Of a stretch of 64,000 bases of DNA, positions 37,592 to 46,878 are shown piece after piece. Each line of letters opens with the position of its first letter. Within the stretch, counting starts at the first letter, position 1. Position numbers and translations under genes: made by a program. This stretch comes from Streptomyces pyxinae (GTDB lineage Bacteria; Actinomycetota; Actinomycetes; Streptomycetales; Streptomycetaceae). Location of the stretch: positions 1 through 64,000 of the forward strand of contig NZ_JANUGQ010000028.1 in NCBI RefSeq assembly GCF_024756275.1, in the 5' to 3' direction. Under the pieces are notes generated by a model. That model was not told the DNA's origin. It did not search any database and worked only from the letters and a program-made list of their open reading frames with translations.

Positions 37592-38466
37592 GTACGGCAA
37601 CCACCCCCGCGCCCGCGTCCGTTCGCCCCGGTCAGGTGCCTCCGGCCGGCGGCCCGGGCGGAGTCCCCGCCGACGGTTCCGCCGGTGAGGACCGGATCGG
37701 ACTGCGGGCCAATCTGCGGCACATCGGCGCCCTGGTGCGGCGCAACGCCCTCCAGATCAAGCACGACCCCGAGTCGATGTTCGACGCCGTGCTGATGCCG
37801 ATCGTGTTCGTGCTGCTCTTCGTCTATGTCTTCGGCGGCGCCATCGCCGGCAAGGGCAACCAGCAGGACTACGTCAACTATGTGGTGCCCGGCCTGATGG
37901 CGATGATGGGCATGAACATCGCCATGGCGGTCGGCACCGGCATCAACGACGACTTCAAGAAGGGGGTCATGGACCGGTTCCGGTCCATGCCGATCGCCCG
38001 GTCCTCGGTGCTCGTGGCCAAGATCGTGGTGGAGGTGGGCCGTTCGCTGGTCGCCACCGCCATTCTGCTGGGCATGGGCTTTCTGCTGGGCATGGAGGTC
38101 AAGTCCTCGGTGCTCGACCTGCTGGGGGCGGTGGGGCTCTCGACGGTCTTCGGCGCCTCGCTGATGTGGATCTTCATCCTGCTGGGCCTCACCCTGAACA
38201 CGGCCCAGGCGGTCCAGGGCGTGGCCATGCTGGTGCTGATGCCCCTGCAGTTCGGCTCGTCGATCTTCGCGCCGCCCGCCTCCATGCCCGGCTGGCTGGA
38301 GGGGTTCACCAAGGTCAACCCGCTCTCCAACCTGGCGGACGCGGCCCGGGCGCTCATCAACGACCAGCCGGTGGGCAACTCGGTGTGGATCACGCTGGCC
38401 TGGGCGGTGGGGATCACCCTGGTGACGGCCCCGCTGGCGGTGTCGCGGTTCCGCCGGAAGACCTGA
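37588..38466 (+). CDS. ABC exporter permease, DrrB/ABC-2 type
   Basis: A 292-residue ABC-2 type membrane protein. After a 45-residue Pro/Gly-rich N-terminus it has about six helices. Family motifs: IKHDPESMFDAVLMPIVFV, VVPGLMAMMGMNIAMAVGTG and FKKGVMDRFRSMPIARSSVL, the last typical of DrrB. The GTG start overlaps the ATPase stop (GTGA), so the pair is co-translated. Confidence 0.92.
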   Translation: MSTATTPAPASVRPGQVPPAGGPGGVPADGSAGEDRIGLRANLRHIGALVRRNALQIKHDPESMFDAVLMPIVFVLLFVYVFGGAIAGKGNQQDYVNYVVPGLMAMMGMNIAMAVGTGINDDFKKGVMDRFRSMPIARSSVLVAKIVVEVGRSLVATAILLGMGFLLGMEVKSSVLDLLGAVGLSTVFGASLMWIFILLGLTLNTAQAVQGVAMLVLMPLQFGSSIFAPPASMPGWLEGFTKVNPLSNLADAARALINDQPVGNSVWITLAWAVGITLVTAPLAVSRFRRKT

Positions 38467-38633
38467 CGGCCGGCGCAGGGCCGCGAAGGCCGCCCCGCCC
38501 GCCGGGCCGTCACCCGGAAGGGGACCGACCGGTGCGCCTCCCGGGGCGTACGGCGGTCGCGACCCGGGCCGGGCCGGAAGCCGCGGGGCCCGGCCGTCAC
38601 CCGGACGGGGGCCGGTGCGCCGCTTCCGGGCCA

Positions 38634-41600
38634 TCACTCGGACGGGGGCCGGCGCTCCGGGGACGGCAGCAGGGCCGCGACCTCGTCCGGGTCGAGGCCC
38701 CGGCCCTCCTGGTACGCCGCGGTGTACTCGGCCTCGCCGAGGGCCGTCCGGGCCAGCCCGGTCGCCGTCGCCAGGTCCCGGAGCTCCTGCGCCCACGGCA
38801 CGTGCCCGGCCGGCAGCAGCTCCTCCCGGGCGCCCAGCAGCACCGCCGCCGTCCGGGCGCCCGGACCGCCGAGCGCGGCCAGCGCCCAGGCGGCGGCGAC
38901 CAGTTGCACGGCGGGCAGATGCGGGGCGACCATCCGGGCCACCGGGTCCCCGGCCAGGGCGTACGCGCCGGCCGCCGCCGCCAGGGCTTCCTGGTGGCGG
39001 CCGTCCAGGTTGTCCAGCCAGCTCCGGGTGCCGAGCACCACCGATCCCAGGAAGGTGAACGCCTCGGCCCGGAACTCCTTGTCCAGGGAATCCAGATGAC
39101 GGCGCGCCTCGGCGGTCCGGCCGGTCCGGGCCAGCCAGCCCACCAGATAGAGCCGGGCGGCCGGGACGACCTCGCTCCCGGAGTTGTCCCCGTCCCGCTC
39201 CAGGATGTCCCGGAGAATCTCCTCGGCCTCGGTGCCCCGGCCGGTCTCGGTCAGCACCTGGGCGTACCGGGCGCGCAGCAGCGCCACCTGGCCCCGGGCG
39301 CCGATCCGTTCCGCGTATGTCACGGCGGCCGCGTAGTCCTCGGCGGCGCCCGCCGCGTCCCCGGACCGCTCCCGCGCCTCGGCGCGCGAGGAGAGGGCCT
39401 CGGCCGTGCCCCAGGCGTCCCCGAGGCGCTGGAAGATCGCCAGGCTCTCTTCGGCGTCCCGGGCCGCGTCCCCCGCCCAGCTGCTGCGGTTGGCGAGGAT
39501 GTTGGCGCGGGTCTGCAAGGCACCGGCGAGCTCCCAGTCGAGTCCCAGCCGGCGGCAGGTGTCCACGGTTCCGTCGACCACCGCGCGCAGCCGCTCGGCG
39601 TCACCGGTGACCACGACCGCGTAGAGCCAGAGCGACCCCGGCATCCAGCAGCTCTGCGGCTGTCCGGGACGGTAGGCGGTGGCGATCCGGCGCATCTCGG
39701 CGGCGCCCTCCCCGGTGGACCAGTGCCAGGTCTCATGGCCCCGGTAGACCAGCCCGATCAGCCGTACGCCCCGGCGCGCCTCGTCCAGCACCGCCTCCTC
39801 CCACGGCGGTGGGGTGTCGGTGCACCGCCGGTCCAGCGACGGGGCCGGTTCCACCGGGGCGGCGAACGGGTCCGGTCCGAGCGCCGCGGCCCGCTCCGTC
39901 CAGTGGCGGGCGTCGGCGCGCAGATCCCGCATCTGCCAGTACCAGGCGAGCGAGAGGACCAGGCAGAGCGCCTCCGGCTCGTCCCGGGCGTCGACCGCCC
40001 GGCGCAGCGCGGTGCGGATGTTCTCGTATTCGAGCTGGAACCGGGCGATCGCGTCCGGCTGACCGGGGCCGCGCAACAGCGAGTCGGTGGTACGGGCGAG
40101 CTCCCGGTGGTGGACGAGGTGGCGGCGCTCGGCGGCGGGCCGCTCGCCCGCCTCGTCCAGCCGCTCGGCGGCGTACTCGGCCACCGTCTCCAGGAGCCGG
40201 TAGCGCATCTCCCCGTCGGCGGCGGGCGCGGCGACGACCAGCGACTTGTCCACCAGCGAGCCCAGCACGTCCAGGATGTCCGGGACGCCGCGCCCACCCG
40301 GTCCCGGGCCGGAGTGCGGACCCGGCGCGGATCCCGGGCGGTCGGCCTCCGGCCCGGTTCCGGCGCCCGGTTCCGCTCCCGGCACGGACCCCGGTCCGCC
40401 TCCCGGTCCCGTCACGGCGCCCGCCCCGGGTCCCGGCCACGCCCCGGCGCCCGGCGCGGATCCCCGGCGGCCGGCCTCGGGCCCGGTTCCGGCGCCCGGT
40501 CCCGCTCCCGACACCCCCGGTCCCGCTCCCGGCACGGACCCCGGCCCGGCCCCCGCTCCCGACGCCCCTGGCCCCGCTCCCGCCCGGGTGTCCGGTCCCG
40601 CTTCCGCGCAGACCGCCTCGGCCGCCGCCAGGCCGCAGCCGCCGGAGAAGACCGAGAGCCGCCGCAGCACGGCCCGCTCCTGGTCGGCCAGCAGCTCCCA
40701 GGACCAGTCGACCACCGCCCGCAGGGTCTGCTGGCGGGGCAGTACGGTACGGCTGCCGCCGGTGAGCAGCCGGAACCGGTCGTCCAGCCGGTCCGCGATC
40801 CCCCGGGGCGTGAGCATCCGCAGCCGGGCGGCGGCCAGCTCGATGGCGAGCGGCAGCCCGTCGAGCCGGCGGCAGATCTCGGCGCAGGCCTCCGGATCGT
40901 CCTCGACCCGGAAACCGGGCCGGGCGGACGCACCCCGCTCGGCCAGCAGTTCGAGCGCCGCCGGGCCGGGCAGCGGGCCCACCGGGCGCAGGGTCTCCCC
41001 GGGCACGCCCAGCGGCTCCCGGCTGGTGGCCAGCACGGAGAGGCCGGGACACTCCTCCAGGAGCCGCTGGACCAGAGCGGCGGCGGCGTCCGACAGGTGC
41101 TCGCAGTTGTCGAGCAGCAGCAGCATCCGCCGCCGGGCGCAGTGCTCGGCCAGCCGCACCAGGGCGTCGTCCCGGCCCGCCCCCTCGACCACCCGCAGCT
41201 CCCCCGCCCCGGCGCCGTGCAGCACGGTCTGGCGCGCCCCGAGCGCGGTGAGTACGGCGTCGGGGACGGCCTCCGGGGATCTGACCGGCGCCAGCTCGGC
41301 CAGCCACACGCCGTCCGGCCAGGCGGTGCCCCCGCGCTCGGCCGCCTCCTGGGAGAGCCGGGTCTTGCCCGCTCCCCCGGGCCCGAGCAGGGTGACGAGC
41401 CGGGAGCCGGCCAGATCGGCCAGTACGGTGCCGATCTCCTCCTCCCGGCCCACGAAGCTGGTCAGCCGGGCCCGCAGATTGCCGGGGCGGAGGTCCGGCA
41501 CGGGCCGCGCGGACACCGGGGCGGCGGGGGCGACCGGGGCCGGGCCCCGCTCCGGACCGGCCGCCTCCGGGTCGAGCAGCCGGGTGTGCAGGGCCTTCAG

Positions 41601-42293
41601 CTCCGGACCGGGGTCGGCGCCCAGCCGCTCGGCCAGGTCGCGGCGGACCGTCTCGTACGCCGCCAGCGCCTCCGCCGGGCGCCCGGCCGCCGCCAGGGCC
41701 CGGATGCGCAGCGCCCGCAGCGGCTCGTCCAGCGGGTACGTCTCCTCCAGCGCGGCCAGCTCCGGCAGCGCCTCCTCCGCCCGGCCCAGCGCCACCAGAC
41801 CGGCCAGCCGGGAGCGGCGGGCGGTCAGCCTGCGGGCCTCCCAGGGTGCCGCCTCGGCCGCCCGGGCCACCGGATCCGGCAGGTCGGCCAGCGCGGGCCC
41901 CCGCCAGAGCGCCAGCGCCTCGTCCAGCGCGGCGACCGCCCGGCCCGGCTCGCCCGCCTCCAGCGCCCGCGCCCCCTCGGCCGCGAGCCGCCCGAACCGG
42001 TGCAGGTCCACCGCCTCGGGGCCGGCGCCCAGCCGGTAGCCGCCGTCGGCCGAGACCACCGCGCCGGCCCCGAGGGCCCGCCGCAGCCGCGCCACCAGCG
42101 CCTGGAGCGCGCCGGGCGCGTCGGCGGGCGGGCGCTCGCCCCACACCTCGTCCACCAGCGCCCCGGCCGGCACGGTGCGCCCGGCCCGTACCGCCAGCAC
42201 GGTGAGCAGCGCGCGCAACCGCGCCCCGCCGACCTGAACCGGGGTGCCGTCGTCCTGCCGCGCCTGGGTGGAACCGAGTACGAAGATCTGCAC
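38634..42293 (-). CDS. AfsR/SARP-type regulator with NB-ARC and TPR regions
   Basis: A 1219-residue cytoplasmic activator. Residues 1-90 are an OmpR-like winged helix (MQIFVLGSTQARQDDGTPVQ start), 95-245 a BTAD domain, about 275-560 an NB-ARC ATPase with P-loop LLGPGGAGKTRLSQ and LLLLDNCEHL, and 690-1200 a helical TPR-like region. Between the ATPase and TPR parts (about 555-668) is an insert made almost only of Gly, Ala, Pro and Ser, encoded by GGTCCCGC-rich repeats. Such regulators switch on secondary-metabolite or stress genes; no biosynthetic cluster is in the window, so its target is unknown. Confidence 0.9.
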   Translation of the reverse strand: MQIFVLGSTQARQDDGTPVQVGGARLRALLTVLAVRAGRTVPAGALVDEVWGERPPADAPGALQALVARLRRALGAGAVVSADGGYRLGAGPEAVDLHRFGRLAAEGARALEAGEPGRAVAALDEALALWRGPALADLPDPVARAAEAAPWEARRLTARRSRLAGLVALGRAEEALPELAALEETYPLDEPLRALRIRALAAAGRPAEALAAYETVRRDLAERLGADPGPELKALHTRLLDPEAAGPERGPAPVAPAAPVSARPVPDLRPGNLRARLTSFVGREEEIGTVLADLAGSRLVTLLGPGGAGKTRLSQEAAERGGTAWPDGVWLAELAPVRSPEAVPDAVLTALGARQTVLHGAGAGELRVVEGAGRDDALVRLAEHCARRRMLLLLDNCEHLSDAAAALVQRLLEECPGLSVLATSREPLGVPGETLRPVGPLPGPAALELLAERGASARPGFRVEDDPEACAEICRRLDGLPLAIELAAARLRMLTPRGIADRLDDRFRLLTGGSRTVLPRQQTLRAVVDWSWELLADQERAVLRRLSVFSGGCGLAAAEAVCAEAGPDTRAGAGPGASGAGAGPGSVPGAGPGVSGAGPGAGTGPEAGRRGSAPGAGAWPGPGAGAVTGPGGGPGSVPGAEPGAGTGPEADRPGSAPGPHSGPGPGGRGVPDILDVLGSLVDKSLVVAAPAADGEMRYRLLETVAEYAAERLDEAGERPAAERRHLVHHRELARTTDSLLRGPGQPDAIARFQLEYENIRTALRRAVDARDEPEALCLVLSLAWYWQMRDLRADARHWTERAAALGPDPFAAPVEPAPSLDRRCTDTPPPWEEAVLDEARRGVRLIGLVYRGHETWHWSTGEGAAEMRRIATAYRPGQPQSCWMPGSLWLYAVVVTGDAERLRAVVDGTVDTCRRLGLDWELAGALQTRANILANRSSWAGDAARDAEESLAIFQRLGDAWGTAEALSSRAEARERSGDAAGAAEDYAAAVTYAERIGARGQVALLRARYAQVLTETGRGTEAEEILRDILERDGDNSGSEVVPAARLYLVGWLARTGRTAEARRHLDSLDKEFRAEAFTFLGSVVLGTRSWLDNLDGRHQEALAAAAGAYALAGDPVARMVAPHLPAVQLVAAAWALAALGGPGARTAAVLLGAREELLPAGHVPWAQELRDLATATGLARTALGEAEYTAAYQEGRGLDPDEVAALLPSPERRPPSE

Positions 42294-42472
42294 CCGCCCA
42301 TTCTCCGCGACGCCGCCCGCCCACCGCCGGGCGGTCCGCCGGCTCGCCCCAGTGCCCGCGGCGGGGCGAGCCCCCGGCGCCCGCGGCGGTCGGCCGGTCG
42401 CCGCCGGTCCGGCCTCCGCTCCGCCGGCTCAGGACACCGGCGACTCCGGCGACTCCGGCCGGTCCCGACGGC

Positions 42473-42742
42473 TCACGCCGCGTCCCCGGAATGGGGGTGG
42501 AACCCGCTGTGGTCCCCCGCCTTGAGCCGTGCGATGTCCGCGTCGATCTGCTCCCGGGCGGCCGGTGGCAGCGCCCACACCGCGAGCACCTGGGGGAGCT
42601 GGTCGACAGGGGTGCGGCCGATCTCCTCGTCGAACACCGGCCGCTGGTCCTCGGGCAACGCCGCCCGGATCTCGTCGATCGTCGAGGGAAGCCGCACCGG
42701 CTGCCCGTCGACATGGGTCTTCCAGGACATCTTGTCGTCCAT
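42473..42742 (-). CDS. small conserved hypothetical protein
   Basis: An 89-residue acidic helical protein (MSWKTHVDGQPVRLPSTIDE, then IRAALPEDQRPVFDEEIGRT) ending DHSGFHPHSGDAA. The pattern of an aliphatic helix with ALPEDQRPVFDEEI recalls small actinomycete proteins that accompany toxin-antitoxin-like or DUF6247-type genes, but I cannot assign it. It stands alone between the large regulator (same strand) and the divergent protease gene. The start could also be the second Met, four codons in. Confidence 0.6.
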   Translation of the reverse strand: MDDKMSWKTHVDGQPVRLPSTIDEIRAALPEDQRPVFDEEIGRTPVDQLPQVLAVWALPPAAREQIDADIARLKAGDHSGFHPHSGDAA

Positions 42743-43004
42743 GCCTCACCGCCTCGGCTCTCGAAGGCGCTCACCGTATGCCGCCCGCGTCCGGGTCGGG
42801 GCGGTTCCGACCTGGATTCACTCATATGTGCGAAGTCGGCAGCCGGAGCTCCGGAACTCGGTTCGCGTACCGGACGTTGATCCCGCGCGTCCCGGTACGG
42901 TTCGGTGCGCACGGCCCGCGAGACGGTTCGCGGGCGGCGCCGAAGGACCGCAGAGCCCGCGAGACACCCCCGAGACAACCCGCGAGACAACAGGAGCACC
43001 CCGC

Positions 43005-43811
43005 ATGGCCACCGCCACCTCCCGCCACAGCGACCGGAGGATCAGTCCGGTCTTCCTCGGCATCGCCGCCGTGATGGCGGTGACGGGCTGGGCGGTCTGG
43101 ACGGAGTTCTCGGCCAACCTCGGTCTCGCCGTCTTCCTCTTCGTCACCTCGGCGTGGATCGTCTCGCTCTGTCTGCACGAGTACGCGCACGCCCGTACCG
43201 CACTGCACAGCGGGGACATCTCGATCGGGGCGAAGGGGTATCTGACCCTGAACCCGCTGAAGTACACCCACGCCCTGCTGAGCATCGTGCTTCCGGTGAT
43301 CTTCGTGATCATGGGCGGCATCGGGCTGCCGGGCGGCGCGGTGTTCATCGAGCGGAACCGCATCCGGGGCCGCTGGCGGCACAGCCTGATCTCGGCCGTC
43401 GGGCCGCTGACCAATCTGCTCTTCGCCCTGGTCTGCACCGCGCCGTTCTGGCTGGGGCTGCTGGACGGAGTGCCGTGGGGCTTCCGGTTCGCGCTCGCCT
43501 TCCTGGCGCTGCTCCAGGTGACGGCGGCGCTGCTGAACTTCCTGCCGGTGCCCGGGCTCGATGGCTACGGCGTGGTCGAGCCCTGGCTCTCGTACCGGAT
43601 CCGCCGCCAGATCGAGCCGTTCGCGCCCTTCGGGCTGCTGGCGGTGTTCGTCTTCCTCTTCATCCCCGAGGTGAACGCGGTCTTCTTCGACGTGATCCGG
43701 TCGATCCTGGACGCGCTGGGCGTCTCCCCCGTCGAGGTCGCCTGCGGCCAGGACTTCTACCGCTTCTGGCAGGAGCGGAACGACATCTGCCAGGCGGCGG
43801 TCACCGGCTGA
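43005..43811 (+). CDS. site-2 protease family membrane metalloprotease
   Basis: A 268-residue polytopic membrane protein. The zinc-binding motif HEYAHARTALHSGD lies in the second helix, and the second metal ligand motif is in LNFLPVPGLDGYGVV. These are the hallmarks of rhomboid-independent site-2 (M50) proteases, which cleave membrane-embedded regulators such as anti-sigma factors. No PDZ domain is seen. The start has GGAG at a good distance. No obvious substrate gene is adjacent. Confidence 0.9.
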   Translation: MATATSRHSDRRISPVFLGIAAVMAVTGWAVWTEFSANLGLAVFLFVTSAWIVSLCLHEYAHARTALHSGDISIGAKGYLTLNPLKYTHALLSIVLPVIFVIMGGIGLPGGAVFIERNRIRGRWRHSLISAVGPLTNLLFALVCTAPFWLGLLDGVPWGFRFALAFLALLQVTAALLNFLPVPGLDGYGVVEPWLSYRIRRQIEPFAPFGLLAVFVFLFIPEVNAVFFDVIRSILDALGVSPVEVACGQDFYRFWQERNDICQAAVTG

Positions 43812-43909
43812 CGCGCGCCGCCCGGGACCGGGGCGGGAAACGGAACCCGGACAGGGACTGGGTCGACACCTGGGCCGGGACCGGAAGCGGGACCGGCTCC
43901 GCGGGGGCG

Positions 43910-44080
43910 TCAGCGGGTGACGCGCGGGCCGCGCTTGTAGTAGTACCAGGCCATGTTGGAGGAGACCCCGGCCAGCAGCACCCAGACGATGCCCAGCCAG
44001 GTGCCCTGGACGAAGGAGATCACGGCCGCGGCGACGGCGAGCACGCAGACGGCGAGGGCGTACAGAGCGAGGCGGGGCAT
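43910..44080 (-). CDS. small two-helix membrane protein
   Basis: A 56-residue protein with two hydrophobic stretches (LYALAVCVLAVAAAVISFV and IVWVLLAGVSSNMAWYYY) and a short basic end KRGPRVTR. Coding is supported by strong third-position GC and an intact conserved-looking frame downstream of the F420 reductase gene on the same strand. It looks like a common streptomycete small membrane protein of unknown function. Confidence 0.6.
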   Translation of the reverse strand: MPRLALYALAVCVLAVAAAVISFVQGTWLGIVWVLLAGVSSNMAWYYYKRGPRVTR

Positions 44081-44199
44081 GGGGGTCGGCTCCTGTCCGG
44101 TTACGGCTGAAACGGCGGATGTGCCCGACCAGTGTCCCCCATGCCCCGCCCGCCCCCGGAGCCGGTCCGGCCGGACTCCTCCGGCCCCGGGGCCGGGGG

Positions 44200-44913
44200 C
44201 TACTTCTGTACGTCGGTGACGCGCAGGCCCGCGTGCGCCTGGTAGCGGCGGTTGACCGAGATCAGATTGGCCACCAGCGACTCGACCTGGTGGGCGTTGC
44301 GGAGCCGGCCGGCGTAGACCCCGCGCATCCCGGTGATCCGGCCGGCCAGCGCCTGGACCACGTCGGTGTCGGCCCGGGACTCGCCCAGCACCATCACATC
44401 GGTGTCGATGGCCTCCAGCGTCTCGTCCTGGAGCAGTACCGCCGAGAGGTGGTGGAAGGCCGCCGCGACCCGCGACTCCGGCAGCAGGGCGGCGGCCTGT
44501 TCGGCGGCGCTGCCCTCCTCGGGTTTGAGCGCGTAGGCACCCTTCTTGTCGAAGCCGAGCGGGTTGACGCAGTCGACGACGAGCTTCCCGGCCAGTTCCT
44601 CGCGCAGGGATTCCAGCGTCGCCCGGTGGCCGTCCCAGGGCACGGCGACGATCACCACGTCGCTGCGGCGGGCGCACTCGGCGTTGTCCGCCCCCTCGAC
44701 GCCCCGGCCCAGCTCGGCGGCGGCCGCCTCGGCGCGCTCGGCCGACCGGGAGCCGATGATCACTTTCTGGCCGGCCCGGGCGAACCGGTACGCGAGCCCA
44801 CGCCCCTGGTCTCCGGTGCCGCCGAGCACGCCGACGACCAGGTCCGAGACATCGGGCAGGTCCCAGGGATCCTTGCGGGCGGGGCTGTTGGATGCGGTGG
44901 TCGCAGTAGTCAT
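44200..44913 (-). CDS. npdG: NADPH-dependent F420 reductase
   Basis: A 237-residue Rossmann-fold enzyme. The nucleotide-binding start is VVGVLGGTGDQGRGLAYRFA, followed by VIIGSRSAERAEAAAAEL, VVIVAVPWDGHRATL, VDCVNPLGFDKKGAYAL and AAFHHLSAVLL: the typical F420:NADPH oxidoreductase pattern. It provides reduced cofactor F420 for deazaflavin-dependent reductases. A 25-residue N-terminal tail precedes the fold. Divergent from the MFS gene. Confidence 0.93.
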   Translation of the reverse strand: MTTATTASNSPARKDPWDLPDVSDLVVGVLGGTGDQGRGLAYRFARAGQKVIIGSRSAERAEAAAAELGRGVEGADNAECARRSDVVIVAVPWDGHRATLESLREELAGKLVVDCVNPLGFDKKGAYALKPEEGSAAEQAAALLPESRVAAAFHHLSAVLLQDETLEAIDTDVMVLGESRADTDVVQALAGRITGMRGVYAGRLRNAHQVESLVANLISVNRRYQAHAGLRVTDVQK

Positions 44914-44985
44914 GGCCCCGACCCTACGGTCTCCGGTGATAATCGGGTTGCCGTGGCGGGGCGGGCCGACGCAGCATGGTCGGCC

Positions 44986-46254
44986 GTGACCTCGAAGCTC
45001 TCCGCCGTACTCCCCGATCTCTCCCCCTGGCGTTCCTCACGGGACTTCCGAGTGCTCTGGGTACAGGGCCTGATCACCTACTTCGGCAGCTCCCTCGCCA
45101 TGGTGGCGCTGCCGCTCCAGATCAAGGACCTGACCGGATCACCGCTCGCGGTGGGGGCGATGGGCGCGGTGGAGCTCGTCCCGCTGATCGTCTTCGGGCT
45201 GTACGGGGGCGCCCTGGCCGACTCGGCGGACCGCCGCAAGGTCATCGTGGGCACCGAGACCGGTCTCGGACTGCTCGCCGCGCTGCTGCTGGTCAACGCC
45301 CTGCTGTCGGAGCCGCTGCTCTGGCCGCTCTATGTGGTCGCGGGCGGGGTCTCGGCGCTGGCCGGCCTCCAGCGGCCCGCTCTCGACGCGCTGCTCGCCA
45401 AGATCGTCCCGCATGAGCAGCAGACGGCCGCCGCCGCGCTGAACGCGGTGCGCTGGCAGATGGGCATGATCGCGGGCCCGGCGGTCGCGGGTCTGCTGGT
45501 CGCCTACGCGGGTCACGCCCCCGCCTACGCGGTGACCGTGGCCTTCTTCGTCATATCGGTGCTGCTCTGTCTGCGGCTCACCCCGGCGCCGCCGAACCTG
45601 GCCACCGAGCGGCCGTCGCTGCGCGGGATCGCGGAGGGCGCCCGGTACGCCTGGTCGCGGCCGGTGCTGCTCGGGACGTACGCGGTGGACTTCGCCGCCA
45701 TGATCTTCGCCTTCCCGAACACGATCTTCCCGTTCCTCGCCGACGAGCTGAACGCCGACTGGGCGCTCGGGCTGATGTACGCCGCCGGTTCGGTGGGCTC
45801 GCTGCTGCTGAGCCTGACCAGCGGCTGGACCTCGCGGATCCGCCGCCACGGGCTGCTGGTGGTGTGCGGGGCGGCCGGCTGGGGCGCGGCGGTGGCGGCG
45901 GCCGGCTGGTTCTCCAACGTCTGGCTGGTCCTGCTCTGCCTGGCCCTGGCGGGCGCCGGCGACATGCTCAGCGGTCTCGGCCGCTCCACCATCTGGAACC
46001 AGACGATCCCCGACGCCCTGCGCGGCCGGCTGGCCGGCATCGAGACCCTCTCCTACAGCACCGGCCCGCAGCTGGGCCAGGTGCGGGCCGGTGCCATGGC
46101 CGGCTGGACCGGCACCCGCCCGGCGGTCTGGGGCGGCGGCCTGGTCTGCGTGGCCTCGGTCGCCCTGCTGGCGGCCGTCCTCCCCAAGCTGGTCACCTAC
46201 GACGCCCACACCGACGAGGACGCCCAGCGCCGCAAGGCCGCCGCGGCGGTGTGA
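44986..46254 (+). CDS. MFS transporter, EntS-like
   Basis: A 422-residue, 12-helix facilitator resembling enterobactin-exporter (EntS/MFS_3) proteins: FRVLWVQGLITYFGSSLAMV, GGALADSADRRKVIVGTETG and MLSGLGRSTIWNQTIPDALR with a final LPKLVTYD. It may export a siderophore or drug; nothing in the neighbourhood fixes the substrate. The GTG at 44986 is used; another in-frame GTG at 44953 would add 11 residues. Confidence 0.88.
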   Translation: MTSKLSAVLPDLSPWRSSRDFRVLWVQGLITYFGSSLAMVALPLQIKDLTGSPLAVGAMGAVELVPLIVFGLYGGALADSADRRKVIVGTETGLGLLAALLLVNALLSEPLLWPLYVVAGGVSALAGLQRPALDALLAKIVPHEQQTAAAALNAVRWQMGMIAGPAVAGLLVAYAGHAPAYAVTVAFFVISVLLCLRLTPAPPNLATERPSLRGIAEGARYAWSRPVLLGTYAVDFAAMIFAFPNTIFPFLADELNADWALGLMYAAGSVGSLLLSLTSGWTSRIRRHGLLVVCGAAGWGAAVAAAGWFSNVWLVLLCLALAGAGDMLSGLGRSTIWNQTIPDALRGRLAGIETLSYSTGPQLGQVRAGAMAGWTGTRPAVWGGGLVCVASVALLAAVLPKLVTYDAHTDEDAQRRKAAAAV

Positions 46255-46266
46255 GCCCGCGAAACA

Positions 46267-46305
46267 GCGGGGTGCCGCGCCCACGTGCCCGGTGCGGCAC
46301 CCCGC
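46267..46305. terminator. hairpin between convergent MFS and lipoprotein genes
   Basis: A perfect 12-bp stem (46267-46278 and 46294-46305) with a 15-nt loop fills the 57-bp gap between the two convergent stops, so it can terminate both. Confidence 0.7.
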
Positions 46306-46311
46306 GGCCGG

Positions 46312-46878
46312 TCACTTCCGGCGCGCGAGCCTGATCTCGGCCTCACACCTCAGCGTCTGCGTGTAGCGCCGCGAGCCCTGCTCGTACTCGAACCGGCAGC
46401 CCTTGACGTTGCCCGTCACCCGGCCCTTCACCTTCAGCCGGACGAGGTAATAGATGTCACTGCTGTTCTTCGCCCGCACGGTGACCGGCTGGTTGAAATA
46501 ATCCTTCAGCCGGTCGAACTTCGGGGTTTCCTCCTCTCCCTCTCTCGACAACAGGTAGAGCCCCTGTGTGTCCTTGAGTTTGAAGGCCCCGTACCCCGCC
46601 ACCTGGAGACCGTCCGGCACTTCCACCACTCGCACCCCGGTCACCCGAATGTCCTTGGAAGAGGTATTGACCGGCACGGGAAGCGCGAACCACCACTCCT
46701 CTCCGACGTGGGCCCTCTCAACCCCCGACAGACCTTGGGACATCCCGCTCTCGGCCAAGAGAAGACTGCCGTTCTCCCGGCCTTCCGAATCAACGGAAGG
46801 CCCGGAACATGCGGCAAGCAGAAGACCAACCGCAGCGACGCACAGCCTAATTGGAATGGAACATCCCCGGATTCTCAT
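46312..46878 (-). CDS. lipoprotein, unknown function
   Basis: A 188-residue lipoprotein: signal MRIRGCSIPIRLCVAAVGLL with the lipobox Cys in LLAACSGPS. The mature part is acidic then beta-rich (GEEWWFALPVPVNTSSKDIR, YLVRLKVKGRVTGNVKGCRF), like an immunoglobulin-like domain with two later Cys. Codon use is less GC-extreme than nearby core genes. The start lies 32 bp inside the 3' end of the upstream secreted-protein gene, in another frame, so the two genes are probably co-transcribed and coupled. I do not recognise the family. Confidence 0.7.
   Translation of the reverse strand: MRIRGCSIPIRLCVAAVGLLLAACSGPSVDSEGRENGSLLLAESGMSQGLSGVERAHVGEEWWFALPVPVNTSSKDIRVTGVRVVEVPDGLQVAGYGAFKLKDTQGLYLLSREGEEETPKFDRLKDYFNQPVTVRAKNSSDIYYLVRLKVKGRVTGNVKGCRFEYEQGSRRYTQTLRCEAEIRLARRK

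Noticed and set aside
38166..43811. Very long open frame antisense to the AfsR-type regulator
   Set aside because: It is a GC-skew shadow of the regulator and neighbouring genes; only its last part (43005-43811) is a real gene, the site-2 protease.
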